From an uncultured Bacteroidales bacterium (GTDB lineage Bacteria > Bacteroidota > Bacteroidia > Bacteroidales > Bacteroidaceae), in the NCBI GenBank assembly GCA_937876995.1, contig CALEFD010000031.1, positions 1 to 49,730 on the forward strand: a stretch of 49,730 nt of DNA, read 5' to 3'. Below the pieces are notes generated by a model. That model was not told where the DNA came from. It did not search any database and saw only the letters and a program-made list of their open reading frames with translations. A program made the translations under genes and the position numbers. Below are positions 7,969 through 16,523 of this stretch, in pieces. Within the stretch, counting starts at the first letter, position 1. Each line of letters begins with the position of its first letter.

Positions 7969-8274
7969 TTATTTATTTGCAGTGTAGTAGTCGTATGCTG
8001 CTTTAACGTTTTCGCGAACAGTTTTGCTGCTAATAGTAGCACCCGAAACTACATCTACTGTAGCGTTATCCTTGAAGTCAACGCCACGGAATTTAGGTAG
8101 CATTTCGTTTTTCACTCGGTCAAAGAAACGTGGAGTATCTCTGTTAGGAAGAGCCTCAACATTCACTATCTTATTCTTCTTGATAACTACCTTAAGTGGA
8201 GTAGGGCCGTGAAAACCTCTGGCATTACATATCTCTGTTGTAGTAATAGTGTAAACCTTACCTTTCTTTTCCAT
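7969..8274 (-). CDS. Small FMN-binding-domain protein
   Basis: This 101-residue protein is a single FMN-binding domain of the NqrC/RnfG-like type. The motif DVVSGATISSKTV near the C-terminus contains the S-G-A-T signature in which Thr is the residue flavinylated by ApbE in related proteins. Upstream are the fold's conserved strands around GPTPLKVVIKKNKI. The chosen ATG at 8274 gives no signal peptide. In-frame extension to 8328 would need a TTG start and would run through the terminator-like hairpin at 8294-8325. No other Nqr or Rnf gene is nearby. It could be a cytoplasmic flavin or redox protein; partners are unknown. Confidence 0.8.
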   Translation of the reverse strand: MEKKGKVYTITTTEICNARGFHGPTPLKVVIKKNKIVNVEALPNRDTPRFFDRVKNEMLPKFRGVDFKDNATVDVVSGATISSKTVRENVKAAYDYYTANK

Positions 8275-8293
8275 TACACCAACATTATAATGA

Positions 8294-8325
8294 AAAAAGA
8301 GGATTTGTAAACAAATCCCCTTTTT
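8294..8325. terminator. Terminator hairpin at the end of the ara/gal operon
   Basis: GGATTTGT (8301-8308) pairs with ACAAATCC (8311-8318), extended past an A-C mismatch by G-C and five A-T pairs. On the minus strand it is followed by a T-rich tract, so it can end the seven-gene sugar operon. It lies only 20 bases before the FMN-binding gene's ATG, so that gene's leader might also include it. Confidence 0.7.
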
Positions 8326-8348
8326 CAAATATTAAAAACTGATAGTTA

Positions 8349-9947
8349 TCAATCTTTTAATTCAACTGCAGCCTTTTCTATGCCCAGGCATTTTTTGTAG
8401 TTTTCAATATAGGTGTTGAAACCTTCAACTTCTTCAGGAGTTGGAGCTATTTCGGTACCTGTATTGCCTGCAAATACAGCTTCGTCAAGGAATTCTGCAA
8501 GTGATTGGTTCTTGCTGTTGTTTACCAGATAAGATGCCAGAATTGCCATACCCCAAGGTCCTCCTTCGCCTGCTGTTTCCATACAGGAGATAGGTGAATT
8601 CAGAGCTGCTGCCAATATCTTTTGGCCAACAACAGGTGTTGTAAACAGACCACCATGACCGGTAATTCTATCTACTTTAATTTTCTCTTCGTTAAAAAGA
8701 ATATCATTACCAATCTTCAGTACACCTATTGCACCGCTTATTATAGCGCGCATAAAGTTTGCCAGATTGAATTTGTCGGTTGCTGAACGTACAAACAGTG
8801 GACGTCCGTCTGCAAAACCTGTAACAGGTTCGCCCGATACGTAGTTGTAACTGATAATACCACCGCAATCAGGATTTGCTTTAAGGGCAGTGTTGAACAG
8901 ATTGACAAATATTGTGTTCATATCAACAGGAAGACCTGATACTTCAAGGAACTCCTTGAAAAGTCCTACCCATGCATTCAAATCGGAAGTACAGTTGTTA
9001 CAGTGAACCATAGCAACAGGGCTGCTGTCAGGTGTAGTAACTATATCTATAACTTCGTGTGGTTTGCTCAAATCTTTCTCTAATACAATCATAGAGAATG
9101 ATGAAGTTCCTGCTGAAACGTTACCTGTGCGTGGACGTACAGCATTTGTAGCTACCATACCTGTGCCTGCATCGCCTTCAGGAGGACAAACAGGTACACC
9201 TGCCTTAAGATGTCCCGAAACGTCAAGCATACGAGCTCCCTTTTCGGTTAACAGACCTGCATCCTGACCTGCATCCAGTGATTCAGGAAGTATATCAAGC
9301 AGTTTCCAGCTAAAGCCTTTTGGTTCAATTAGTTTGTCGAACTTTTCAACCATAGTGGCATTGTAGCTCTTTGTAGTAGGGTCAACCGGTATCATGCCGG
9401 ATGCATCGCCTACACCAAGAACTCTTTTGCCTGTCAACTGCCAGTGAATATAACCTGCCAATGTTGTTAGGTAGTCTATATCCTTAACATGTTCTTCATT
9501 ATCTAAAATAGCCTGATACAGATGTGAAATACTCCATCTTAAAGGAACATTGAATACAAAGAGTTCAGACAGTTCTGCTGCAGCCTTTCCGGTGTTGGTG
9601 TTACGCCATGTGCGGAAAGGTACCAATATTTCACCATTTTTGTTGAATGGCATATAGCCATGCATCATTGCACTGACACCAATTGCAGCCAGATTTTCAA
9701 TCTCTATATCGTAAAGTTCCTTTACGTTGGCGCGTAGATTTACATAGCAATCCTGAAGTCCATACCAAATACTCTCCACGCTGTATGTCCATAGGCCATT
9801 GTCAAGCTGATTCTCCCAAGTATGGCTACCCTGAGCTATAGGCTTGTATTCCGGGTCTATAAGTACAGCTTTAATTCGTGTGGAACCGAACTCTATACCC
9901 AATATGGCTTGTCCTGATTCTATTACTGATTTTGGATTGTATGCCAT
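8349..9947 (-). CDS. araB: FGGY-family carbohydrate kinase, probable L-ribulokinase
   Basis: FGGY kinases phosphorylate pentuloses, polyols or glycerol with ATP. The 532-residue protein has the N-terminal ATP/phosphate segment LGIEFGSTRIKAVLID, the A-I-G-V-S-A-M-M-H-G-Y substrate-side segment, and a C-terminal ITGHGGLF-like loop. Sequence alone could be read as xylulokinase-like. The gene order araD-araA-araB, with a 1-base gap to araA, makes L-ribulose the likely substrate: L-ribulose to L-ribulose-5-phosphate. It is the last gene of the seven-gene run and ends just before the terminator hairpin. Confidence 0.88.
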   Translation of the reverse strand: MAYNPKSVIESGQAILGIEFGSTRIKAVLIDPEYKPIAQGSHTWENQLDNGLWTYSVESIWYGLQDCYVNLRANVKELYDIEIENLAAIGVSAMMHGYMPFNKNGEILVPFRTWRNTNTGKAAAELSELFVFNVPLRWSISHLYQAILDNEEHVKDIDYLTTLAGYIHWQLTGKRVLGVGDASGMIPVDPTTKSYNATMVEKFDKLIEPKGFSWKLLDILPESLDAGQDAGLLTEKGARMLDVSGHLKAGVPVCPPEGDAGTGMVATNAVRPRTGNVSAGTSSFSMIVLEKDLSKPHEVIDIVTTPDSSPVAMVHCNNCTSDLNAWVGLFKEFLEVSGLPVDMNTIFVNLFNTALKANPDCGGIISYNYVSGEPVTGFADGRPLFVRSATDKFNLANFMRAIISGAIGVLKIGNDILFNEEKIKVDRITGHGGLFTTPVVGQKILAAALNSPISCMETAGEGGPWGMAILASYLVNNSKNQSLAEFLDEAVFAGNTGTEIAPTPEEVEGFNTYIENYKKCLGIEKAAVELKD

Positions 9948-9948
9948 A

Positions 9949-11490
9949 TTACTTCAAAGCTTTATTGAGCATATAATAAACTTCGTTGTTACGTAGCTGC
10001 TGCTTGAAACCGCTGATAGTAGTATTTGCATCGATGTTGATGAACTCTATATCGCACATTTCTGCAAAGTCTTCCCAATATTCGGCAGTGATGTCGTATG
10101 AGAATGCACTGTGGTGTGTACCACCTGCCAGAATCCATGCTCCTGCACCAATTTCGAATGTAGGCTGTGGAACCCACAAAGCCGATGCTACAGGTAGTTT
10201 AGGCATTGGTTTTGGTTCAATACATTCAACTTCACTTGTGATAAGACGGAAACGGTTGCCCAAATCAACAACAGTTGCCTTTATACCATGTCCAGTCTTT
10301 GATGTGAATACCAAACGTGCGGTCTGCTGTTTGCGAATACCGATACCCAAGAAGTGAACTTCCAATTTTGGTTTGTCACTTGAAATAAGTGGACAGATTT
10401 CAAGCATGTGGCTCTGAAGACTTGATGTGCAGTCTGCTGCAAAGTTCAGAGTGTAGTCTTCTAAGAATGAGCAACCTTTCTCCATACCTTGGTTCATAAC
10501 CCAAAGTGTACGGTACAGACAGGCTGTTTTCCAGTCACCTTCAGCACCAAAACCTATACCTTCTGCCATCAGACGCTGTGAAGCAAGACCTGGAATCTGG
10601 TCGAATCCAAGGAATTCAGGATCGTTGATGTCAGCACCACCCAAATCGTCAAAGTTGGTTGTGAAAGCTGTAGCACCTTCGTCTTTAAGAACGCGGCGAA
10701 GAGCAATTTCTGCCTTTGCTGCATTTTTTACCTTTTCCCAGTAAACCTCTTCACCACTTTCGTCTATCTTAATGGTGTATAGCTGCTTATATTCTTCTAC
10801 TAAAGCATCTGCTTCTGCATCTGTAACTTTCTTGAAGTAGTCCATCAATGAAGAAACTGGGTAGTAATCTACGTGATAACCCATGCGCTGTTCAAACTCT
10901 ACGCGGTCACCGTCGGTAACGGCTACGTTGTTCATGTTCATACCGAACATCAGACAGCGAACGCTGTGTGCATCAGCTTTACCTGCTGCAGCGCGGCTCC
11001 ATACTGCAATCTGTTTCTGAGCTTCCTGGCTCTTCCAGTGTCCTACAACAACTTTGCGAGCTACACGCATACGTGTGCAGATATGACCAAACTCTATATC
11101 GCCATGAGCACTCTGGTTCAGGTTCATAAAGTCCATATCTATTGAATCCCAAGGAATATCTGTGTTGTACTGTGTGTGGAAGTGGAGAAGTGGTTTTTCA
11201 AGAGCCTGTAAACCCTTGATCCACATTTTTGCAGGACTGAAAGTATGCATCCAAGTGATAATACCAATACACTTCTCGTCATTGTTTGCAGCCTTCATAA
11301 CTGCTTCCACTTCGTTACTGCTGTTTGCAGTACCTTTATATACTATCTTAACCGGAATATTTCCACTATTGTTAAGACCCTCTACCATCTCTTTTGAATG
11401 GCCGTCAACTGCAACCACTGCATCGCCTCCGTAAAGAAGTTGTGCACCGGTTACCCACCATATTTCGTAATTATCAAATGCTTTAATCAT
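9949..11490 (-). CDS. araA: L-arabinose isomerase
   Basis: AraA converts L-arabinose to L-ribulose in the cytoplasm with a bound divalent metal such as Mn. The 513-residue length is typical. The product shows the start IKAFDNYEIWWVTGAQLLYG, the metal and catalytic region GFGAEGDWKTA (Glu), the second acidic segment FLEDYTLNF, and the C-terminal G-G-T-H-H-S-A-F-S histidine segment. It is separated from araD by 6 bases and from araB by 1 base, so the three are translated as one unit. Confidence 0.96.
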   Translation of the reverse strand: MIKAFDNYEIWWVTGAQLLYGGDAVVAVDGHSKEMVEGLNNSGNIPVKIVYKGTANSSNEVEAVMKAANNDEKCIGIITWMHTFSPAKMWIKGLQALEKPLLHFHTQYNTDIPWDSIDMDFMNLNQSAHGDIEFGHICTRMRVARKVVVGHWKSQEAQKQIAVWSRAAAGKADAHSVRCLMFGMNMNNVAVTDGDRVEFEQRMGYHVDYYPVSSLMDYFKKVTDAEADALVEEYKQLYTIKIDESGEEVYWEKVKNAAKAEIALRRVLKDEGATAFTTNFDDLGGADINDPEFLGFDQIPGLASQRLMAEGIGFGAEGDWKTACLYRTLWVMNQGMEKGCSFLEDYTLNFAADCTSSLQSHMLEICPLISSDKPKLEVHFLGIGIRKQQTARLVFTSKTGHGIKATVVDLGNRFRLITSEVECIEPKPMPKLPVASALWVPQPTFEIGAGAWILAGGTHHSAFSYDITAEYWEDFAEMCDIEFINIDANTTISGFKQQLRNNEVYYMLNKALK

Positions 11491-11496
11491 AATAGT

Positions 11497-12207
11497 TTAC
11501 TTTTTTTTCTGTCCGTAATATGCATTAGGACCATGTTTGCGATTAAAATGCTTTTCAATTAAGAGGCTGTTCATAGTTAGGTTAGGATTAACACCGTATG
11601 CAATGTAAGCCATCTTAGCAACTTGTTCCATAACAACAGCGTTGTGAACGGCATCATTTGCATCCTTACCCCAGGAGAACGGACCGTGGTTTTTTACCAG
11701 TACACCCGGAGTGTGAACCGGATTCATTCCCTCAAATCTCTTAATGATAACATTTCCTGTTTCAAGTTCATATTCACCCTTTACCTCGGCTTCTGTCATA
11801 TCGGCAGTGCAAGGTATGGCCTGATGAAAATAGTCGGCGTGAGTAGTACCAATATTTGGTATATCCTTACCGGCCTCTGCCCATGCCGTAGCATAGGTGG
11901 AGTGGGTGTGAACCACTCCTCCTATCTCCGGAAATGCTCTATAAAGTGCCAAATGTGTAGGGGTGTCTGAAGATGGATTCAGATCTCCCTCTACTATGTT
12001 GCCTTGTAAATCTACAACAACCATATCGGACACTTTCATTGTTTCGTAGCTAACGCCACTGGGTTTGATTACCACTAAACCGGTTGCACGGTCTATGGCA
12101 CTTACGTTACCCCAGGTAAAGATTACTAAACCGTGCTTTACCAAATCGAGGTTAGCTTTGAATACTTTTTCTTTCAGTTCTTCTAACATCTTATTACCAA
12201 AGAGCAA
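11497..12207 (-). CDS. araD: L-ribulose-5-phosphate 4-epimerase
   Basis: AraD is a zinc enzyme of the class II aldolase/epimerase family. It converts L-ribulose-5-phosphate to D-xylulose-5-phosphate, linking arabinose to the pentose phosphate pathway. The 236-residue protein has the phosphate-binding segment VIKPSGVSYE, the zinc pair in VVHTHSTYAT (His-x-His), and the later H-A-D-Y-F-H-Q-A-I-P-C-T segment typical of AraD. Its start overlaps the end of the symporter gene by 14 bases. The ATG giving MLEELKEKVF, 15 bases inside, is also possible and looks closer to the family's usual N-terminus. Confidence 0.95.
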   Translation of the reverse strand: MLFGNKMLEELKEKVFKANLDLVKHGLVIFTWGNVSAIDRATGLVVIKPSGVSYETMKVSDMVVVDLQGNIVEGDLNPSSDTPTHLALYRAFPEIGGVVHTHSTYATAWAEAGKDIPNIGTTHADYFHQAIPCTADMTEAEVKGEYELETGNVIIKRFEGMNPVHTPGVLVKNHGPFSWGKDANDAVHNAVVMEQVAKMAYIAYGVNPNLTMNSLLIEKHFNRKHGPNAYYGQKKK

Positions 12208-14149
12208 TGTAAAGAATAATCAGAATGATGATAACAAGTGCAGAACCTATTCTGAATGTCTTGTCAGTGTTGAACAAAGTAAGGTCGATAGACAATGCCT
12301 TAACATCCTGTACTTTATCTTTAGCATTTGAATTCAGATAGATACCCAAAACAGCAAACATTGCTGTCAAGAAGAAGATAGCCTCTATACCCCAGCTGCG
12401 GAAGTATTCAGAACACATACCTGCTATGCCAAGAACCAGGCAGATAGCTGCTGCAATGAAGAGAATTTTAGACCATTTGAGCTGTGATTTGATAGTAGCT
12501 TCTGTAATCTCTTCTGCTTTTACAGTCTTCTTGCTGCAGAGTGACATTGTGATGAAGATAACTACCAAGCATACAAATACGTAACCCATGCGGAGCAGGA
12601 ACGGAGTTGCAGGCATCAAGAACTTGAACAGAATTGAGAATACGAATGTACCGATAGCAGTTACAACAGCAGCTGCACCTGATGCACGTTTCCACAACAG
12701 ACCCAAACCGAAGATAACTACAACGCCCGGATATACGAAACCTGAATATTCCTGAATAATCTGGAATGCCTGGTCAGCGCCACCCATGATAGGATAAACT
12801 GCGATAAGAGCAAGTACCAATGCTACAATTGATGTGATACGACCAACATTTACAAGGGTCTTTTCAGAAGCGTTCTTATTGAAGAACTGCTTGTAGATGT
12901 CCATTGTAAAGATAGTAGATGTAGAGTTGAACATTGAAGCCAATGATGAGATAACTGCTGCTGCAAGAGCTGCAAATGAGAGACCCTTAACAAATACAGG
13001 AGTAAAGTTTCTAATCAGGAATGGATAAGCATCGTCTGAACGCTCAATACCACCTGCTAATGTTGCAAACATTTCAGGTTGTTCGTGCATAATGTAGAAT
13101 GCGCAAACACCAGGGATACATACTATAAATGGAATCAAAATCTTCAAGAAAGCTGCAAATACCATACCCTTCTGAGCTTCTGCAAGGCTCTTAGCTGCAA
13201 GACCCTTCTGGATGATATACTGGTTGAAACCCCAGTAACCAAGGTTTGTCAACCACAAAGCACCTACTATAACTGCAATACCCGGAATGTCAAAATATGG
13301 GTCAGAAGCCTGTGTAGCAGTACCATTGATAACAGGGTAGAGTTCAGCGTTACGCTGTACTACCAAATTAAAGTGAGTATCGCCTTCAATGCTCTTCAAA
13401 CCATTAAATACTTCTCCCAATGCAGCTAAAGCACCACCTTCAAGATTCAACTGTGTAGCAATTACAGAAAGTGCAGCGTATGCAGTGATAAGACCACCAC
13501 CTACCAAGAAGGTAACCTGCATAACATCAGTCCAGGCTACAGATGCCAAACCACCATAGATAGAATAGATACCGGCAACAAGGAACAGAACAAGGATAAT
13601 ACCCATCAGGGTCATATCAACTTCCATACCTAAGAACATACCGTCTATTGTTGGCAAACCTAAAATCTGCTTAATAGCCAAAGCACCCAACCAAGCTACT
13701 GATGTAAGGTTGATGAATACATAGAGGAACAACCAGAAGATAGAGAATGCCAAACCTGTACCTGAATTGTAACGTTCACGTAGGAACTGAGGAATGGTGA
13801 AGATGTTCTTCTTAATCATTGTTGGGAGCAGGAACTTTGCTACTACAAGCAGTGTAGCTGCAGCCATAAGTTCGTAAGCAGCAATAGCTATACCTGATTT
13901 GAATGCGGTACCTGACATACCGATAAACTGTTCAGCAGAAATGTTAGCCGCAATCAAAGATGCACCTACAGCCCACCATGAAAGGGTGTTACCTGCCAAG
14001 AAATAGTCCTTGGAATCCTTTTCTTTACCATCTTTGCTACGTGACAGGAATACTCCTAAGAATATCAGAACTGCCAGATAAATAAAAAATACAAGATAGT
14101 CAACGGTAGCAAAACCGTTGTTCTTTAATCCTTCTAAAATACTTTGCAT
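12194..14149 (-). CDS. Sodium/sugar symporter (SSS/SGLT family)
   Basis: This 651-residue inner-membrane transporter has about 14 hydrophobic helices. The family's landmark helix lies around GNTLSWWAVGASLIAANISA, followed by EQFIGMSGTAFKSG. The segment NLGYWGFNQYIIQKGLAAKS resembles the conserved sugar-transporter signature of the SGLT branch. It should import a monosaccharide with sodium. The operon carries both arabinose and galactose genes, so either sugar is possible. Overlap with araD, and the equivalent gene order in Bacteroides arabinose loci, favour arabinose. In those loci an aldose epimerase and a symporter also precede the ara genes. Confidence 0.92.
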   Translation of the reverse strand: MQSILEGLKNNGFATVDYLVFFIYLAVLIFLGVFLSRSKDGKEKDSKDYFLAGNTLSWWAVGASLIAANISAEQFIGMSGTAFKSGIAIAAYELMAAATLLVVAKFLLPTMIKKNIFTIPQFLRERYNSGTGLAFSIFWLFLYVFINLTSVAWLGALAIKQILGLPTIDGMFLGMEVDMTLMGIILVLFLVAGIYSIYGGLASVAWTDVMQVTFLVGGGLITAYAALSVIATQLNLEGGALAALGEVFNGLKSIEGDTHFNLVVQRNAELYPVINGTATQASDPYFDIPGIAVIVGALWLTNLGYWGFNQYIIQKGLAAKSLAEAQKGMVFAAFLKILIPFIVCIPGVCAFYIMHEQPEMFATLAGGIERSDDAYPFLIRNFTPVFVKGLSFAALAAAVISSLASMFNSTSTIFTMDIYKQFFNKNASEKTLVNVGRITSIVALVLALIAVYPIMGGADQAFQIIQEYSGFVYPGVVVIFGLGLLWKRASGAAAVVTAIGTFVFSILFKFLMPATPFLLRMGYVFVCLVVIFITMSLCSKKTVKAEEITEATIKSQLKWSKILFIAAAICLVLGIAGMCSEYFRSWGIEAIFFLTAMFAVLGIYLNSNAKDKVQDVKALSIDLTLFNTDKTFRIGSALVIIILIILYIALW

Positions 14150-14181
14150 TTGTTTTAGTTTTATAGTTAGTAAATCATTAA

Positions 14182-15333
14182 TTATTCTACACCGAACTTA
14201 TAGATACAGCGGCTGTAATACTCTTGTCCCGGTTCCAATGTTGCGTTTGGCCAACCAGGCAGATGAGATTTGTTTGGAGTATCAGGATATTTCTGAGTTT
14301 CCAGACAGCAACCTGTACGCTGTTCCATCTTCTGTCCCTGTTTGCCTGTACCTGTACCATCAAGGAAGTTACCTGAATAGAACTGGATACCCGGTTCGTT
14401 CGTATAAACTTCAACATATATACCTGTTATAGGGCTGTATAATTTTGCTGCACATTTGGTTTCATCACCTTTGGTGTTAAGAACCCAGTTGTGATCATAA
14501 CCATTTCCATTCTTTAACTGATCATATTCGTATTTGTTGATATCCTGACCAATAGCTTTTGGAGATGTGAAATCCATTGGAGTACCAGCAACCGGCAGAA
14601 TTTCTCCTGTAGTCATATAAGTGCTGTCGCAAGGGGTGAAATTGTCTGCGTTAAGTGTAAGAATGTGGTTTGTGATAGGCAGTGAATGATCACCATTCAG
14701 ATTGAAATAACTGTGGTTGGTCATATTTATAACAGTCTTTTTGTCTGTTGTTGCCTTCCATACAATGTCAATAGCGTTGTCATCTGTAAGTGTATATGTA
14801 ACAGTTGCTGTAACATTACCCGGGAAACCGGCTTCACCATCAGGCGATTGCATGGTCAATGTTACGCTGTTCTTTTTTGTGGATGTAAAATCATATACCA
14901 AATTCTGCCAACCCATTGGCTCTGGTTCCAAAGTGCAACCTCCGTGCAAGCAGTGGCCAAAGTTGTTTTGTGGCAATTGATAGGTAACACCATCAAGTGT
15001 TATTCTACCCTGATTAATTCTGTTTGCATAACGTCCTACACTTGAACCAAAGTCGCTGGCTTGTGTTGTGTAGTCTTTGATGTTTGAGAAACCTATTACA
15101 ACGTCTTGCATATTACCATCACGGTCAGGAACCATAACGGCTACAATACGTGCACCAAAATTGGTTACCCATACTTCAGCACCATTCTTGTTTGTCAGGC
15201 AAACAAGATCGGTCTTTTTTCCTGTAAACTCAGTTTGGAAATCTGCCTGATTCAAAACCGGCTCTTTCTTTTCTGTGCAACTTGTTGCCAGTATGCAACT
15301 TATTGCAAGAACTGATAAAATAGTTTTTTTCAT
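14182..15333 (-). CDS. Aldose 1-epimerase, lipoprotein form
   Basis: Mutarotases interconvert alpha and beta anomers of aldoses. The 383-residue protein starts with a lipoprotein signal peptide whose lipobox LATSC places the lipidated Cys at about residue 19. Unlike the paralogue at 16524-17609, it should therefore be anchored in the envelope. The GalM fold is shown by GRYANRINQG, HCLHGG, the His in NHSYFNLNG and the C-terminal catalytic Glu in CLETQKYPDTPNK. It sits 32 bases upstream of the symporter, so it probably supplies the anomer that is transported. This is analogous to the secreted epimerase of Bacteroides arabinose loci. Confidence 0.93.
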   Translation of the reverse strand: MKKTILSVLAISCILATSCTEKKEPVLNQADFQTEFTGKKTDLVCLTNKNGAEVWVTNFGARIVAVMVPDRDGNMQDVVIGFSNIKDYTTQASDFGSSVGRYANRINQGRITLDGVTYQLPQNNFGHCLHGGCTLEPEPMGWQNLVYDFTSTKKNSVTLTMQSPDGEAGFPGNVTATVTYTLTDDNAIDIVWKATTDKKTVINMTNHSYFNLNGDHSLPITNHILTLNADNFTPCDSTYMTTGEILPVAGTPMDFTSPKAIGQDINKYEYDQLKNGNGYDHNWVLNTKGDETKCAAKLYSPITGIYVEVYTNEPGIQFYSGNFLDGTGTGKQGQKMEQRTGCCLETQKYPDTPNKSHLPGWPNATLEPGQEYYSRCIYKFGVE

Positions 15334-15354
15334 TGTTGTTAATTATTTAAGTTA

Positions 15355-16512
15355 TTATTGTAATTTCTTAGCTCCGTCGCCAATTATTATCTCATACACT
15401 TCCGGATAGTGTCCGAATTTGTCATTGAAAGCATCTTTCGCTTTTACAATAAATTCATCGTGCAGTGCTTCCGGGATAAGGTTGATGGTACATCCACCAA
15501 AACCGCCACCCATAACTCTGCTGCCTGTTACACCAAATGATTGTGCAAATTCAGCCAGAAAATCAAGCTCCTGGCAACTTACGGTGTATTCTTTGCTCAA
15601 TCCCCAATGTGTACTGAACATCTTTTCGCCTACAGTGTTGTAATCGCCCTTTTCAAGAGCATCGCAAACTGCAAGAACTCTCTCTTTCTCTTCCAGAACA
15701 TATTTAGCTCTTTTGAAATCGGTTGCGTCTATATCTCCCTCTATCTCTTTCAGCATTGCCATGTCTGCATCTCTAAGCGATAATACTTCCGGATGATTTT
15801 TTGCAATCAACTCTACAACTCTTTCGCAACTCTCTCTTCTTTCGTTGTATTCAGTTCCCAAAGAGTGTTTGACGCAGGAATTTATAAGTGTCAGTTTATA
15901 GCCCTCCGGTTTGAATGGGAAATATTTGTATTCCAATGTTCTGCAATCCAAACGGATAAGACAATCCTCTTTACCAAAGAGTGAAGCAAACTGGTCCATA
16001 ATACCGCATTTTACACCACAATAGTTGTGTTCTGTAGCTTGCCCAATTTTTGCCAATTCAAATTTATCTATACTATTGTTTGCAAAAATATCGTTTAGGG
16101 CTATTGAAAAGACATTTTCAAGTGCTGCCGATGATGACATACCGGAACCTGCAGGTATATTTCCTGTAAAGGCTGCGTCAAAGCCTTTTACCTCTATACC
16201 ACGTTTCATCATCTCTTTGCATACACCAAAAACATAGCAAGCCCAATGATGTTTGGGCTTGTCTTCCTGATGAAGTGAAAATTCTACATAGCTATTCTCT
16301 TTTTTGATATCCAATGCATACAATCTTACTACATCAAGGCCGTTCAATGCAACTTCTGCTGTGATGCCTTTATCTACTGCACCCGGCATAACAAAACCAT
16401 TGTTGTAGTCGGTATGTTCGCCAATAAGATTAATGCGTCCAGGTGCAAAGTATAAATTACCTTGCTTTCCGAACTTTTCTTGGAAACCTCTGTTTAGAAT
16501 TGATGTATCCAT
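15355..16512 (-). CDS. galK: Galactokinase
   Basis: GalK phosphorylates alpha-D-galactose at C1, the first committed step of the Leloir pathway. The 385-residue GHMP kinase carries all three family motifs. They are the galactokinase signature GRINLIGEHTDYNNG (starting at residue 25), the ATP-binding GNIPAGSGMSSSAALE near residue 120, and the C-terminal GSRVMGGGFGGCTINLI. It lies between two aldose epimerase genes, with 11 bases to the upstream one and 21 bases to the downstream one. galT and galE are not in the window and must lie elsewhere if the pathway is complete. Confidence 0.97.
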   Translation of the reverse strand: MDTSILNRGFQEKFGKQGNLYFAPGRINLIGEHTDYNNGFVMPGAVDKGITAEVALNGLDVVRLYALDIKKENSYVEFSLHQEDKPKHHWACYVFGVCKEMMKRGIEVKGFDAAFTGNIPAGSGMSSSAALENVFSIALNDIFANNSIDKFELAKIGQATEHNYCGVKCGIMDQFASLFGKEDCLIRLDCRTLEYKYFPFKPEGYKLTLINSCVKHSLGTEYNERRESCERVVELIAKNHPEVLSLRDADMAMLKEIEGDIDATDFKRAKYVLEEKERVLAVCDALEKGDYNTVGEKMFSTHWGLSKEYTVSCQELDFLAEFAQSFGVTGSRVMGGGFGGCTINLIPEALHDEFIVKAKDAFNDKFGHYPEVYEIIIGDGAKKLQ

Positions 16513-16523
16513 TTCTACTTAAT

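Noticed and set aside
13079..13429. 116-codon plus-strand ORF opposite the symporter
   Set aside because: Cysteine- and tyrosine-rich complement of a well-conserved transporter with no start-site signal.
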